Below are positions 34,245 through 45,508 of a stretch of DNA of 64,000 nt, in pieces; position 1 is the stretch's first letter, and each line of letters starts with the position of its first letter. The notes under the pieces were generated by a model that was not told where the DNA came from, made no database searches, and saw only the letters and a program-made list of their open reading frames with translations. The stretch is from a bacterium. GTDB lineage: Bacteria; Bacillota_I; Bacilli_A; Mycoplasmatales; Mycoplasmoidaceae. Location: NCBI GenBank assembly GCA_017394375.1, contig JAFPYV010000047.1, forward strand, positions 1 through 64,000. Direction: 5' to 3'. The translations under genes were made by a program, and so were the position numbers.

Positions 34245-35210
34245 ATGAAAAAATATAAAGTAATTTTTATGGGTACTCCGCACATTGCTATGACTGCTTT
34301 AAATGCTCTTTTTCAAAAGTATGATGTGTGTTTAGTAATCAGTCAACCTGATAAGGAAAAAGACCGCAAAGGTAATTATGTATACAGTGCTGTCAAGCAA
34401 TATTGTCTAAGTCATAATTTACCTTTATTGCAACCAATAAAAGTGAAAGAAGCATTAGCAAAAATTCAAGAATTAACTCCTGATTTGATTGTTACATGTG
34501 CTTATGGCCAGTTTATTCCTTCTAGCATTCTTAATATTCCAAAGTATAAAAGTGTAAATTTACATGCTAGTTTATTACCCCGTTGAAGGGGAGCAGCTCC
34601 AATGCAATGAGCAATTTTAAGTGGGGACAATAAAACGGGTTTAACTTTAATGTACATGGATAAATTCATGGATCATGGAAATATCATTGCTACCATTCCA
34701 ATTCAACTTACTGCATTGCAAACTAATTACAGTGAACTATATAGCATGATGGAAAATGCAGTAGTTGAAATGATTAATACTAAATTTGATAATCTATTTA
34801 GTGATCACGTTATTAGTCAAGTTCAAGATGAATCATTAGTCACTTTGGCTCCAATAATTACTAAAGAACAACTAGTAATAAATTGAGACCAAGAAGGAAA
34901 AACAATTATAAATCACATTAACGCCTTTGCTAATGAACCGTTAGCAATTACATACTTAAATGATTACCAATTTAAAATTGGCAAAGCCTTATTTAAGCCA
35001 AATAACCTTGAAAATCAAGCCATTGCTAATGGTACAGTTCTTAAGTGTGATAAGCAAGAATTAGTGATTAAAGTTAAAGACGGGACTATTTCAATTTTGA
35101 CAATCCAACCCCAAAACAAAAAAATGTTACCAATTAAAGCATTTTTAAATGGTAATAATCTTATTCACATGAATGACCAATTCAAGAAAAATAAGAGTGA
35201 AGCAAAGTAA
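34245..35210 (+). CDS. fmt: Methionyl-tRNA formyltransferase
   Basis: 321 residues with TGA as Trp. It formylates initiator Met-tRNA using 10-formyl-tetrahydrofolate. Seen: N-terminal KVIFMGTPHIAMTALNAL, the catalytic region VNLHASLLPRWRGAAPMQW (Asn and His of the active site at about 106 and 108) and the catalytic Asp in MDKFMDHGNI. The C-terminal OB-like domain is present. Length is normal. It is consistent with formyl-Met initiation and the nearby infC. Convergent with dnaG over a shared hairpin. Confidence 0.95.
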
Positions 35211-35228
35211 CTTCATTCTTATTTTTTT
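35190..35228. terminator. Bidirectional terminator overlapping both stop codons
   Basis: Perfect 13-bp stem AATAAGAGTGAAG / CTTCATTCTTATT with an 8-base loop and T runs. The left arm is fmt coding sequence and the right arm includes the dnaG stop (35219-35221). Confidence 0.9.
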
Positions 35229-37273
35229 AGTTTATTAATTTTACTTAAAGTATTGTTAATACTTAACAATAATTCAACGATGGTAATAAAAGCTTTTGTT
35301 AAATTTTTTTCAATCGTTAAATTATCAATTTTCTCAATGCTTTTTAATGAAATATCTTCGTTGTAAATTCGCAATAAATCGTTTTGAAGTAATTCGTGCA
35401 AATATTTACCATCTGCAAATAAATCATCTCCTTGCAAATTAGTAAAAAAAGAATTCCCACTGCTTAGCAAACAGTTTAAATTAAACTGCAACTGTAAGGG
35501 ATGAAAATCATTGATAAGATTCTCATCAAAATAAATATAAAGTAAGAAACCAAAACAAGCAAATTGCCTGTAGGTTTGTTCATCATTACTTAGCAATTCT
35601 TTTAAATTTTTTTTATGAATTTGGGTGATAATTTTGCGAAACTTTTCATCACTATTAACTATTTCATCAATTTTTGAATTACTTGCTGCATTTTTCTTAA
35701 ATGCTTTGACTACATAGGGTTGCAAAAAATAAATGCATATAATTCATAAGTAATCATGATAAAGCATTTGAATTTTTTGTCCTAAAAGTTGTTCTTGTTT
35801 TAAGAATAACAATTTACTAGGAATTTCTTTGGGAGCAAAATCATCTAAATTAATCCGATTAGGATGTTGGCTAGCAACACTAGCAGCACTAAAATGAGGT
35901 TTAACTACATTGACTTGATGCTTTAAATTATTAATTAAATCATCAATATTTTTTGCATCTAGATGGTATTTATCAATTAAATATTGTTTAAATTGATTTA
36001 AAGCATTAATTGCATAAATCCCTAAACTTGCTAATTGATATTTAAGTAAAAAAATTAATGATTGATTAAGATTATAATCAAAGTTTTCATCTTGAGTAAG
36101 CATGAAGATGGCTGCTCAGTATAAACCATTACCAAATTGATCATAAATGGTTTTAGCATCCACATATGACATTGATTTAAATAATTCATCAGGGTCTTTG
36201 CATTTACTGTAATGAAGTCCAGATAAATAAATCGGAATAAATTGCGAAAATTGTTGGTCAATTTCATAATTTAACAACAAAGTTAAATTATTGATAAAAG
36301 CATGAATCCCAGGTCCATCATTATCAAAACTCAACACAATTTTTTTTAAATCATGATTACTAAAAATCAATTTCATTTGTGCATTTGTTAATGCTGTACC
36401 CATCGTTGCAACCGTATTTTGGTAATGATTTTGGACTAAAGTAATGCAATCCATGTAACCTTCAACAATAATTAATGTGTGGTCTTGTTGAAAATTAGTT
36501 TGGTAATAATGATATAGATGATTACCTTTGATAAAATATTTACTTTCTTGCGAATTTAAATATTTTGCCATCGCATTATTTGTAACATCCCTGCCCCCAA
36601 ATCCAATGACGTTTTCATGTTCATCAATAATGGGGAAAATAATGCGTTCATTAAAAAATAAGTGACTTTGTTTCGTATCAGGATTATAGATAAATAACTG
36701 ACTTTTTTGTAATAAGTCTTCTGCTACTTCATCCTTAAAGGTTTCTTGAATGTAATTAGTTAGTGCTTTCTTAAAATTTACTTCGTGAGTTTTATCAATA
36801 TATCCCAATTTAAAGTTATTAATTGTGTCAGCAGTAATTTTCCGATTAACTAAAAACTTGTTAACTAATGGATACTTTTCACTTAGCAATAAATAATCAT
36901 TCATTAATGTGGCAGCATATTGATTAAGACTATAAATTTTTTGAAATAAAGTAATTTTAGTATGGTTTGACAAATTATCAATAATTTGTTGGTCTGCCCC
37001 ACTTAACTTTAAACATTCAGTTAAAGCTTGCATGAAATTTAAATGATCTAATTTTTCTAAGAATGTAATCGCATTGCCTGCGACATTGCAACTAAAACAT
37101 TTAAAGATTCCTTTGGATGGGCTTACACTCATGCTAGGGTTTTCATCATTATGAAAAGGACAAATTCCCCAGAAATTTGCCCCTTTTTTATTTAGTTTTA
37201 CTTTACTACTAATGACTTGATAGATATCAATTAAGCGAAATAAATCATTAAAATTTTGGTTGTTATTTGGCAT
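35219..37273 (-). CDS. dnaG: DNA primase
   Basis: 684 residues with TGA as Trp. It makes RNA primers for replication. The N-terminal zinc-binding domain has Cys38, His41, Cys59 and Cys62 (CPFHNDENPSMS, FKCFSC). The RNA polymerase core contains RIIFPIIDEHENVIGFGGR, and the TOPRIM domain shows the metal-binding LIIVEGYMDC and LSFDNDGPG motifs. The ~300-residue C-terminal helical part should hold the DnaB-binding domain. It starts 2 bases after the glyS stop. In M. genitalium-type genomes glyS, dnaG and rpoD adjoin; rpoD is not here. Confidence 0.95.
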
Positions 37274-37275
37274 AA

Positions 37276-38661
37276 CTAAGCAAATCGAATGTTGTTGTTA
37301 ATGTAATCAGCAACGTCTTCAATTTTTAGTTTAATTTGTTCCATGCTATCACGCATTCTAATTGTTACCATATTAGTATCTAAAGTTTCAAAATCAACGG
37401 TTAAGCAAAAGGGAGTACCAATTGCATCTTGCCTGCGGTATCTTTTGCCAATGGAACCAGAGGTATCAAAACTAATTTTTCCATTAATTTTGTTTAATAA
37501 TTGGTTAAAAATTTCATACGCATGATCGTTCAATTTATTTACTAATGGTAAAACTGTTAATTTAATTGGTGCTAACCAATTAGGAAAGTGTAAGATAACT
37601 CTACTATCATTATTTTCTAATGGTTGTACTTCGTATGCATCAGTGCAAATTGCATACATTAAACGTTCTACTCCAACGCTTGGTTCAATGACGTAAGGAA
37701 TGAATTTTTCATTAGTTTTTGGATCAACATAATTAAAGTCTTCGTTTGAGGCATTCATATGTTGCTTTAAATCATGGTCAGTGCGGTTAGCAATCCCTCA
37801 TAGTTCACTCATTCCGTGGGGGAAATCATATTGAATATCAATTGTTCGTGAAGCATAGTGAGCTAATTCGTCTTTAGTTTGTTCGTGGAAATTTAAATGA
37901 TTAGAATTAATCTTGCACCAATTTAGCAAGAAAGTTTTAGCATCATTAACTAATTTTTCAAAAGTATCACTAGCAAAATTAGGATGAACAAAATATTCTA
38001 ATTCCATTTGTTCAAATTCTCTAGTACGAAAAATAAAATTACCAGGTGTAATTTCGTTACGGAATGATTTACCAATTTGAGCAATTCCAAAAGGAACTTT
38101 TGCTCGCATTGTTCGTTGAACATTCTTAAAGTTGATAAAAATACCTTGAGCCGTTTCAGGGCGTAAGTATAATTCACTTAAATTATCTTGAGTAACTCCT
38201 TGGTAAGTTTTATACATCAAGTTAAATTCTCTAATATCAGTTCAAGCAAATTCATTACAATTAGGGCATTTAACATCGTACTTCTTTAATAAATCTTGGT
38301 ATTGTTCGTTAGCTAAATGTTCTGAAACATTTAACCCAGGTACTTTGACTTCAATTAATTTATCAGCCCGAAATCTTTTTTTACAATGTTTGCAATCAAG
38401 CAATGGATCACTAAATTTTGTTAGGTGACCACTTGCTTTTCAAACTAAGGGATTTAAGATAATGGCACTATCAAGACAGTAAACATTACTTTGGTTATAA
38501 ACAAAGTACTTAGTTCACAATTGCTTAATATTATCTTTAAGCAATACTCCTAGTGGACCATAGTCCCACGCATTGGCAAGTCCATTGTAAATTTCACTAC
38601 TATTAAAAATAAAACCATAGGTTTTTAAATGGTTCACAATTTCATCTTGACTAATCTTCAT
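37276..38661 (-). CDS. glyS: Glycyl-tRNA synthetase, single-chain dimeric type
   Basis: 461 residues with TGA as Trp. The homodimeric class II form used by mollicutes, not the two-subunit type. Features: [24 protein letters not shown] at the N-terminus (motif 1 region), a zinc-like pair CKHCKK and [23 protein letters not shown], motif 2 [11 protein letters not shown] and [10 protein letters not shown], and C-terminal anticodon domain. The start MKISQDE is chosen because an AAGGAG ribosome site sits 7 bases upstream; a farther in-frame ATG lies inside recO. recO and glyS overlap by 11 bases. Confidence 0.95.
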
Positions 38662-39373
38662 TGTTTTCTCCTTTTTTATATTTACCATACCCTCCATGTG
38701 TTAATAATAATTTTCGCAAGATTTCTTTTACACTGTTGTAAAAAAATAATGCTTCATCTTCATGGTTAAATTTAATTTTATGGTCTTGATGTTTTATGAA
38801 GTAAAAGAAGTTTAACAAGAATCATTGGGGATAACTTACTTCATGATACGGATTACACCATTTGCAGACAACACTGCACAACTCCGTACTTAAAATGTGA
38901 ATGGTGCTTTTGCCACACACAATACATTTAGCAAAATTAAAGTATAATCCTAAATCTTCAAAGATTAAACGGTACACATAACAAACACACACATTTTCAG
39001 CAATTTTGCTTTGGACCATTTCGTTAAGAATGAAGTAAAAACTATAAAAATCTTGTTTTACATCAGGGGTTTTGGTTAAGTAATCTAAATAAATTTGCCA
39101 TGCTTGATTAGACAAATAGTTTCAATCAAAACTAAGACAATTTTCAATTTTTTTAAGTTTACTAATTTTTTTTAAATCATTAGCAAGAAAGCAACTTAGT
39201 TCCACTTGGTTAAGAATGCTAATTAACCTCCCATTCTTCGAAAGAATTTTTCGGCTCCCCTTACTAATTAAAGCAACTTTTAAATTACTTGGTAACAAGA
39301 TGGTAATAATTTGGTCATATACATCATAGTCAATAACATTAATAATAATGCCATGTAAAATGACTGCTGCCAT
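38651..39373 (-). CDS. recO: DNA repair protein RecO
   Basis: 240 residues with TGA as Trp. RecO works with RecR to load RecA at gaps and anneals strands. The N-terminal OB fold is visible ([29 protein letters not shown]) and the helical domain carries a zinc site made from CIVCGK and CKWCN. Length is typical. It starts 2 bases after era's stop and its last codons contain the ribosome site and start of glyS, so the genes are tightly linked. Confidence 0.88.
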
Positions 39374-39375
39374 TA

Positions 39376-40266
39376 TTATTTATCAATGACATAACCAACT
39401 GACTTGACACTTTCATTATTATTTTGTCAGTTTGGTTTAACTTTTACTTCCAAAAATAAGTTAATATTGCAATCGTAAATTTGGGCTAATTCAATCCGAC
39501 TTTGAATGCCAATTTGCTTAATCATTTGCCCACCTTTTCCAATTACAATTGGTTTGTGGCTTTCTTTACCAACGATAATGTCAGCATGAATGGTATAAGT
39601 GTTTTTTTCTTTGTTATAGTGATCAGAAGTAACTACTACGGCACATTGGTAGGGAACTTCTTCTCTTACTAAGTGTAAAATCACATTCCGAATCGATTCT
39701 TTAATAATAAATTTATCATCAACGTTGTGTTCAACAAAATTGATTAAATTTTCATTTGGTTCTAATAAATCACTGATTTGGTTAAGAATGTCATGGATAT
39801 TAAAAGTTGTTTGGTTAGTGTTAATAATGTGAGCAAAATTTAATTTTGCTTTTCACTTACTAATGACATCATTTACTTCGTCTTCTTTAATTTTAATGTC
39901 AGTTTTATTAATAATTAGCACATAAGAGTGATCTTGCAATTGCACTAGCTTTGTACCAATCTTATCATCTTCATCGTCAAATGGTCTAGTAATATCAGCA
40001 ATGACAAAGATAATGGGGCACAATTTTCATGCACGATAAATTTCCCCATTTAAAAATTTATCTAATTCAGTATTTGGTTCATGAAAACCAGGGGTATCAA
40101 CAAATAGAATTTTATAATCATCATCCTGATAAATCTTAGCAATTTGGTCCCTAGTTGTTTGGGGTTTTTGGTTAACAATTGAAATTGGTTCATGAAAAAT
40201 ATTATTAATAATAGTAGATTTTCCAACGTTTGGTTTACCTACAAGTGCAATTGCTCCGTATTTCAT
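39376..40266 (-). CDS. era: GTPase Era
   Basis: 296 residues with TGA as Trp. Era assists maturation of the 30S subunit. GTPase motifs: G1 GKPNVGKST (about 10-18), G2 region QTTRDQ, G3 DTPGF, G4 NKTD; the C-terminal KH domain has VIGKGGQMIKQIG. The neighbour ybeY acts in the same process. It ends 2 bases before recO. Normal length. Confidence 0.96.
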
Positions 40267-40304
40267 TTTTATTTTTCCTTTCTAGTTTTCTAGTTATTTA
40301 ATAA

Positions 40305-40769
40305 TTAACGATTAATGTTTGCTAGTTGTAAGATTTTATCTTGCAAACCAAACATTACTTTTTCATCTTGCGGTTGCATATGATCATAACCAATTAAATG
40401 TAATAAGCCATGTAAAATTAAAAAACAAACTTCGCGTTGCAAAGAATGACCATATTTTTTAGCTTGTCTTTTTGCTTGATAAAAATCAATATATACTACC
40501 CCAAGGTGATTCATTTCTTTATTTATAATCGTAAAAGGAGGGTTATATTCTAAAGAAATTACATCCGTTACTCTTGCTTTATTCCGGTATTTTTCATTTA
40601 ATTGATAAATCTTTTTATCCCCTACAAAAACAAGATCAAAGTAATTAATTTTTGCTTTAAGTTTTAATGTTTGATTTGCAACATTAATTAAATGGGCAAT
40701 TAAGTTTAAAAATGATGTATCTAAATAATGTTTTTTTTGTAAAGTATAAGTTATTGAATATTCAATCAT
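40305..40769 (-). CDS. ybeY: Endoribonuclease YbeY
   Basis: 154 residues. Metal-dependent RNase for 16S rRNA 3'-end maturation. The zinc motif HGLLHLIGYDH is intact near residues 119-129, and the upstream RNKARVTDVISLEY segment is typical. It is 38 bases upstream of era, a common pairing in Firmicutes and mollicutes. Confidence 0.95.
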   Translation of the reverse strand: MIEYSITYTLQKKHYLDTSFLNLIAHLINVANQTLKLKAKINYFDLVFVGDKKIYQLNEKYRNKARVTDVISLEYNPPFTIINKEMNHLGVVYIDFYQAKRQAKKYGHSLQREVCFLILHGLLHLIGYDHMQPQDEKVMFGLQDKILQLANINR

Positions 40770-40781
40770 AGTTTAATTAAT

Positions 40782-40807
40782 AAAAAAGTAGTCCATAAAG
40801 GACTACA
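40782..40807 (-). terminator. Terminator after rpsU
   Basis: Stem GTAGTCC / GGACTAC with a 5-base loop and a T run on the minus strand, overlapping the rpsU stop and separating it from ybeY. Confidence 0.85.
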
Positions 40808-40982
40808 TGTGACGTTGTTTTCTGCGTTTTCGGGCAGATAGAAGAGCTTTTTCTTTTAGGCGTAGACCTGGACGTAAATAATATTCGTGGCGTTGTTCTA
40901 CTGCCTTAGTTTCAGCAGCAACTCGTTTAAATTTCTTAAGTGCTAAATCAAGATTGCCGTCTTCAACAATAATCTTCGACAT
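40803..40982 (-). CDS. rpsU: Ribosomal protein S21
   Basis: 59 residues, very basic. N-terminus SKIIVEDGNLDLALKKFKR and C-terminal ALLSARKRRKQRHM fit S21 of the small subunit. The GCAGGTGAG ribosome site precedes the ATG at 40980-40982. A strong terminator directly follows. It lies between cmk and ybeY on the same strand. Confidence 0.92.
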   Translation of the reverse strand: MSKIIVEDGNLDLALKKFKRVAAETKAVEQRHEYYLRPGLRLKEKALLSARKRRKQRHM

Positions 40983-41070
40983 AATCTCACCTGCAATTCT
41001 TGTTTAATTATGATGTTTATTATAAATTATTTTAAAGAAGTTTAACTTTATTTTACTTTAATTTGATAAA

Positions 41071-41748
41071 TTACTGATGATGCAATTTCTTTTGGTAATG
41101 GTCATACATTAACGAGGCAACTTCATCAATTGACAAGTTATCAGTATCAATGACAATTGCATTGTCCGGAATCACTAATGGTGCAATACTGCGCTTTTTG
41201 TCAGTTTCATCCCGGTTGGTTATTTCTGTGGTAATCTTAGCAAGATCTGCAACTTGTTGTTTTTCTAATAATTGCTGATATCTGCGATTAGCCCGCGTAG
41301 GAATTGATGCTTCTAAATAGAACTTCAAGAATGCATCTTTAAAGACAACACTGCCCATATCTCTTCCGTCAATAATAATGTTGTATTCATTTGCAATGTC
41401 AAAAAAGATTTGGTTAGCAAATTCTCTAACAAATGGTAATTTTGCAATTTTGCTTGTATTAACTGCTACTTCTTCACTCAATAAATAACTTGGAGTAAGC
41501 ACTTTAGCAGTTAATACCGCATTGTACTTAGTAGTAATTAAATCATGCAAATTTGCTTGCATTTTATTAAATTCACTTATTGTAATTTGACCTAAATCTA
41601 ATTTAGTATTTAATAGTGAATAAGTAATAATGCGGTATACTAATCCAGAATTTACATATAAAAAACCTAGTTTTTTACTAAGGACATTCGCCACCGTACT
41701 TTTACCACTTCCAGCAGGTCCATCAATTGTTATTTGTATATAATTCAT
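41071..41748 (-). CDS. cmk: Cytidylate kinase
   Basis: 225 residues. Phosphorylates CMP and dCMP with ATP. The P-loop DGPAGSGKST is at about residues 9-18, the CMP-binding region shows FLYVNSGLVYR and IIDGRDMGSVVF, and the lid region has the TEITNRDETDKKRSIAPL motif. Length is standard. It is divergent from the ferredoxin gene; their promoters overlap at a near-palindromic -10 sequence. Confidence 0.95.
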   Translation of the reverse strand: MNYIQITIDGPAGSGKSTVANVLSKKLGFLYVNSGLVYRIITYSLLNTKLDLGQITISEFNKMQANLHDLITTKYNAVLTAKVLTPSYLLSEEVAVNTSKIAKLPFVREFANQIFFDIANEYNIIIDGRDMGSVVFKDAFLKFYLEASIPTRANRRYQQLLEKQQVADLAKITTEITNRDETDKKRSIAPLVIPDNAIVIDTDNLSIDEVASLMYDHYQKKLHHQ

Positions 41749-41765
41749 TTTATGTCTTACAATTA

Positions 41766-41773
41766 ATTATATA
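41766..41773. promoter_or_regulatory. Shared palindromic -10 of cmk and the ferredoxin gene
   Basis: TATATA on the plus strand (41768-41773) and TATAAT on the minus strand (41766-41771) are the same bases. The plus-strand start codon is only 12 bases beyond the box and has no ribosome site, suggesting a leaderless ferredoxin mRNA. Confidence 0.5.
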
Positions 41774-41785
41774 ACTTGAATAACA

Positions 41786-42004
41786 ATGGACAATAAGAAT
41801 GAAATTTTACGGTCATGTATTGACCGTAAGAAATGTGATGGATGTGGGGAATGTGTCCCAGTGTGCCCAGTAGAAGCGATTGTCATTAGAGATGGCAAAG
41901 CATATGTTAACAACACGTGCATCGCGTGTGGAGCGTGTGCCACTGTGTGTCCCCAAGAATGCATTGAAATTAAATTAGCAAGTGCTGAGGATGATTGAAC
42001 TTAA
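41786..42004 (+). CDS. 2x[4Fe-4S] ferredoxin
   Basis: 72 residues with TGA as Trp (second last residue). Two complete cluster motifs: Cys17, 20, 23 and 27 (CDGCGECVPVCP) and Cys45, 48, 51 and 55 (CIACGACATVCP). It carries electrons between redox enzymes in the cytoplasm. The N-terminal ~16 residues are an extension relative to clostridial ferredoxins. The gene is richer in G and C than its surroundings, as expected from Cys/Gly/Pro codons. A reductase of the matching type lies at 45790-46743. Most mycoplasmas have little iron-sulfur biochemistry, so its presence is notable. Confidence 0.95.
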
Positions 42005-42034
42005 TTGTTAATTCTCAATTAATTTAATAGTAAA

Positions 42035-42072
42035 TAAAAAGTAAGATGCTTTTGCGGCATCTTACTCTTTTT
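42035..42072. terminator. Bidirectional terminator
   Basis: Stem AGTAAGATGC / GCATCTTACT (42040-42049, 42057-42066) with A and T runs on each side, between the ferredoxin gene and the convergent 259-residue gene. Confidence 0.88.
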
Positions 42073-42076
42073 GTTT

Positions 42077-42856
42077 CTAAATTAAATCATCATCATTGCC
42101 GTTGCGTTTTGCAAGACGTTTTTCGCGGCGTGTCTTTCTTGTTTCTTCAGCTTCTTGATGCTTAATGCAGCGTAATTCTTGCTTGGTTAATCTTTCGATT
42201 GGAATCATAACTCCATCAACATCTAAAGCTTTTACATTTGGAGCCCCAAGACCCATCTTTTTAGCTAATTTTGCAGTGATATAAATCTTGCGGTCATGCC
42301 CATAAATTGATTCAGCTGATAAGTCGTTCACTGCTTGGACTGTTGTGTGAACAATCCCGTTTGCATCTGGGACAAAAGTAGTAGTGTTTTTTGCTTTTAA
42401 ATTTGTATTATTTTGAATGTGAGCAGGACTTACCTTTTTATTATCGTTGTCGTGATCAATGAATGTTGATGCTTTCGCATTGACATCTTCTTGATTCATC
42501 TTAATCACTTTTTGGTCAGGATCACCAGTCTTAGCATCTTCAACTGGACTGGTTGTTGGTGCCCCTACTGATTCACTTTCTTGCTTTTTAGATGATTCAT
42601 CATTGACAATCGTAGTTGCATCTTTATTAGCAACACTAACTTTGTCATCATCAACAATCAAAACTTTGACTGTTTGATTGTCTCCTACTGAATTATCATC
42701 TTTTGATGGTTGACTTTGTGCAAGTTTAGATTTTCCTAAACTGTCATCAGCAGGAGTTTGAATGGTGCAGTTAGGACGATTTTGTACGTGATTAGTATGA
42801 TAAGAACTAACGATACTATTTAAATCTGGCTTAGAAGAATTTTGATGATTTTCCAT
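42077..42856 (-). CDS. Hypothetical protein sharing a domain with its upstream neighbour
   Basis: 259 residues. The first ~155 residues are low complexity, rich in Asp, Ser, Thr, Asn, Lys and Gln, and probably disordered. The C-terminal part contains a ~55-residue domain (RKIYITAKLAKKMGLGAPNV, KALDVDGVMIPIERL) also found twice in the overlapping upstream gene, followed by a basic tail (RKTRREKRLAKRN). Its ATG overlaps the upstream stop as TAATG. No signal peptide. It may belong to a cytoskeletal or scaffold complex with its neighbour; that is inference. Confidence 0.65.
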   Translation of the reverse strand: MENHQNSSKPDLNSIVSSYHTNHVQNRPNCTIQTPADDSLGKSKLAQSQPSKDDNSVGDNQTVKVLIVDDDKVSVANKDATTIVNDESSKKQESESVGAPTTSPVEDAKTGDPDQKVIKMNQEDVNAKASTFIDHDNDNKKVSPAHIQNNTNLKAKNTTTFVPDANGIVHTTVQAVNDLSAESIYGHDRKIYITAKLAKKMGLGAPNVKALDVDGVMIPIERLTKQELRCIKHQEAEETRKTRREKRLAKRNGNDDDLI

Positions 42857-45474
42857 TATTTCTTTGATTTTTCTTCAGCAGTAATGAACTTTTGTTCATC
42901 TTCAAGTTCACGGTCCATGCGACTCTTAGAGATTGCTGAAACTGGAATGATTTGACCATTTACACTTACAGCCTTAACAAGTGGGTTGTTTAGCCCAAAA
43001 CGGTCTGCTTCAATGGTGTCGGTATACAATGTACCTGCTTCGGTAACGTGAGAATGTTGATAAATGTGCATTAATTCACGTTCAGTTAGATAAACAATAC
43101 CATCTTCAATCCGAACCCCTTCAGGTAAAGTCAATCGTTGTAGGTTTTCAGCATCTGGATTAGTAGAAGTAGCATTTCCAGATTGCTTTTCATCAGCCTT
43201 TTTGGTATTATTAGTTTCATTGCTATTGTTCTTAGCTAATTCAACTACAATTGGACTAGTTGCTTCATTTCCATTAGCATTCTTGTTTGCATTGTTCATT
43301 GATGCATCAATTACTTTTGCAGCTGTTTGATCAAACGCAATTGTAGTCATCGCAATGATTCGCTTTTCAGCATAATATTTTCCAAAATCAATGAAAGGAG
43401 AAATGATTTCCAAACGTTTAAAGTTATTTGGACTCATATCGAAGAATTCTTCATCCATGTAAGTTGGACGGGTTAAAAGAATGCTCTTTACTTCTTGTTC
43501 ATTTAGTGAAGTATCATCAGTAATGTTAAATAATTGACCATTGTATAAAACATAGTCATAGTGAGCGGGAATGAAGTAGGACTTGTCACCTTCTTCCTTA
43601 TGACTTGGAATCCGGTTGACATTGTTGTCATATGCATCAAGTACTGTTCTATATAGAATATCGTTAACGTTCTTGGTATTCATTGTGTAAACGTTTTCTA
43701 GACCAAAGTCATAATAGCGTACTAAGAATAGCAATACTTCAGCATAGTTTAAAACTAATAATTTACTACCTGCGTAATAGTCAGCATCCATTAAGATTTG
43801 GCTAATCATTTTGTTGAAAATCTTAATGCGACGGTCGTTAATGCGGTCACCAGATTGACCCATTTCGTAGAATTTATTGAAGATTGCAATTAAATCAATC
43901 TTATCACTGGTAGTATTCTTAATTACATTGATCTTGTCAATACCATTGTCATCAATTTCGATGGTGTTGGTCTTGCGATCAAAGTATTTTCCAGTTGCTT
44001 TTACTTCTAGATATTTTTCAATATCAGCATCTGTAGCAACAATAATTCGTTTGTCTCGTGGTAATCTGAATGCAACATTCTTGACTGCAACTTTAAAGTT
44101 ATTCATATGTAAAGTTGTTTCTGGAATGTGGCGTTCTACAGCTACGGTATAACGATCAGGTAGGAAGAAAACATTATCGTTTAGATAATCTTGTTCGAGT
44201 GTACCGTATGGGGCAGATAGCAATAGATTAGATTGTCCGCTATATACTCTTAATACATTTCCTTGAGCTACCACTCTTTGGTCAACCATATCTGGTGCAA
44301 TACCAAAACTCTTGCGTGCATCATCAGCGTTAATAACGTAAATTTTTCTACGAGCATCAATGCTGTATTTGTTGAATTCATTGATTTTGTTTTCATCAAT
44401 TGCTACCACTTTTGGAGTTGTTGCCTTTGGAGCATTCTTAGCTTCTTCATGGTGCATTTCCTTTAATTCAGCAAATTCTTTGCTTTCCTTGATAGGTTGT
44501 TCTTTTTCAACACTTCGAATTCGATCATCATCAACTTTGATAAATTCTTCATTCTTGGTGCAAGGTTCTTCTTTCTTAGCACATACTGGGCAAGGTTGTT
44601 CTGGTTTTTCCTTGCAAGTACATGTTTCAGAAGAAGATATGGTTGCTGTAGCTTTTGCTTCATTTCAACCTTTTGCTCATTTTTCTGATCAATTTGGTTC
44701 TTGAGCAGTTGCTTTTGCTTCAGCTCATTCTTTTGCTCATTCATCAGAACGTTGTGGTTGTTCTGCTGGTTTTGGTTCTTCAGGCTTCTTGCCTTCGTAA
44801 CTCTTTTCTAGACTTGCTTGATCATCAGCAATTGGTGTAATTGGTTGTTCATTGGCAATCTTGGTAACTTCTTGGTTGACCTTTGCTTCTTCAGTTGTAC
44901 TTTCCTTCGCAGGTTCAGTAACTGGCTTGGTAGCAGTTGCTTTTGCTTCTTCTCAACCTTTTGCTCATTTTTCAGATCAATTTGGTTCTTGAGCAGTTGC
45001 TTTTGCTTCAGCTCATTCCTTGGCAAATTTTTCTGATGGTTGTGGTTCAGATTCCTTAGCAATTTTAGCAACGTCTTTACCGGCTTCAGTGCTGGTAAAT
45101 TCACTTACTGGAATGGTAACACCGTTAACGTTAACTGTTTTAACGGCTGGGTTATCAATTCCGTACTTGTGTAGATATTCAGGCTTGATGTGAACTTTGT
45201 CATCAACCCCAATATCAGCATTCATGTAGATATCAAGTAAATCTTGGGTAGAAAGGTACAATGTACCATCTTTTAATTCCCGACTTACTGTACCAATGTT
45301 CTTGTTTTCAGATGCGTTAGCAGCAACTGGAGTGCCACTAGCATTTGCAACAAGTGCATGTCCTCCTAACCAATCTTGGACTGCTCATTCGTATAAGTGC
45401 CCTTTAACTTTCTTGATTGATTCAGGAACATCAAACTTTTCTTCAGGAGTTTTTCCCTTCTTTAAATTAAACAT
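42856..45474 (-). CDS. Large cytoplasmic multi-domain protein with Trp-rich repeats
   Basis: 872 residues with TGA as Trp and no signal peptide. In order: an aromatic N-terminus (GHLYEWAVQDWLGG, about 27-40); a first copy of a domain shared with the next gene (LYLSTQDLLDIYMNA to VNVNGVTIPVSEF, about 70-125); two near-identical Trp-rich repeats (AEAKATAQEPNWSEKWAKGW) at about 154-178 and 251-276; a cysteine cluster (CTCKEKPEQPCPVC) near 285-300; a central ~400-residue region; and a last copy of the shared domain (about 790-855). The acidic, Pro/Glu-rich, Trp-repeat style recalls terminal-organelle cytoskeletal proteins, but I cannot confirm an EAGR box. Confidence 0.7.
44640..45038 (-). repeat. 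Two near-identical ~100-bp direct repeats inside the Trp-rich protein
   Basis: Units at about 44643-44745 and 44940-45038, 300 bases apart, encode the same AKEWAEAKATAQEPNWSEKWAKGW-type stretch with few base changes. All Trp codons in the repeats are TGA. Recombination between them would delete or duplicate about 300 bases in frame. Confidence 0.85.
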
Positions 45475-45508
45475 TTTTAACCTTTTCTTTTATTTTGGAA
45501 GTATATTT

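Noticed and set aside
35190..35228. Strong hairpin between fmt and dnaG as an operator
   Set aside because: Position over both stop codons with T runs on each strand fits a shared terminator better.
44463..45104. Gln/Lys/Leu-rich minus-strand frames in the Trp-repeat region
   Set aside because: They are out-of-frame readings of the repeats; the true frame runs through with TGA as Trp.
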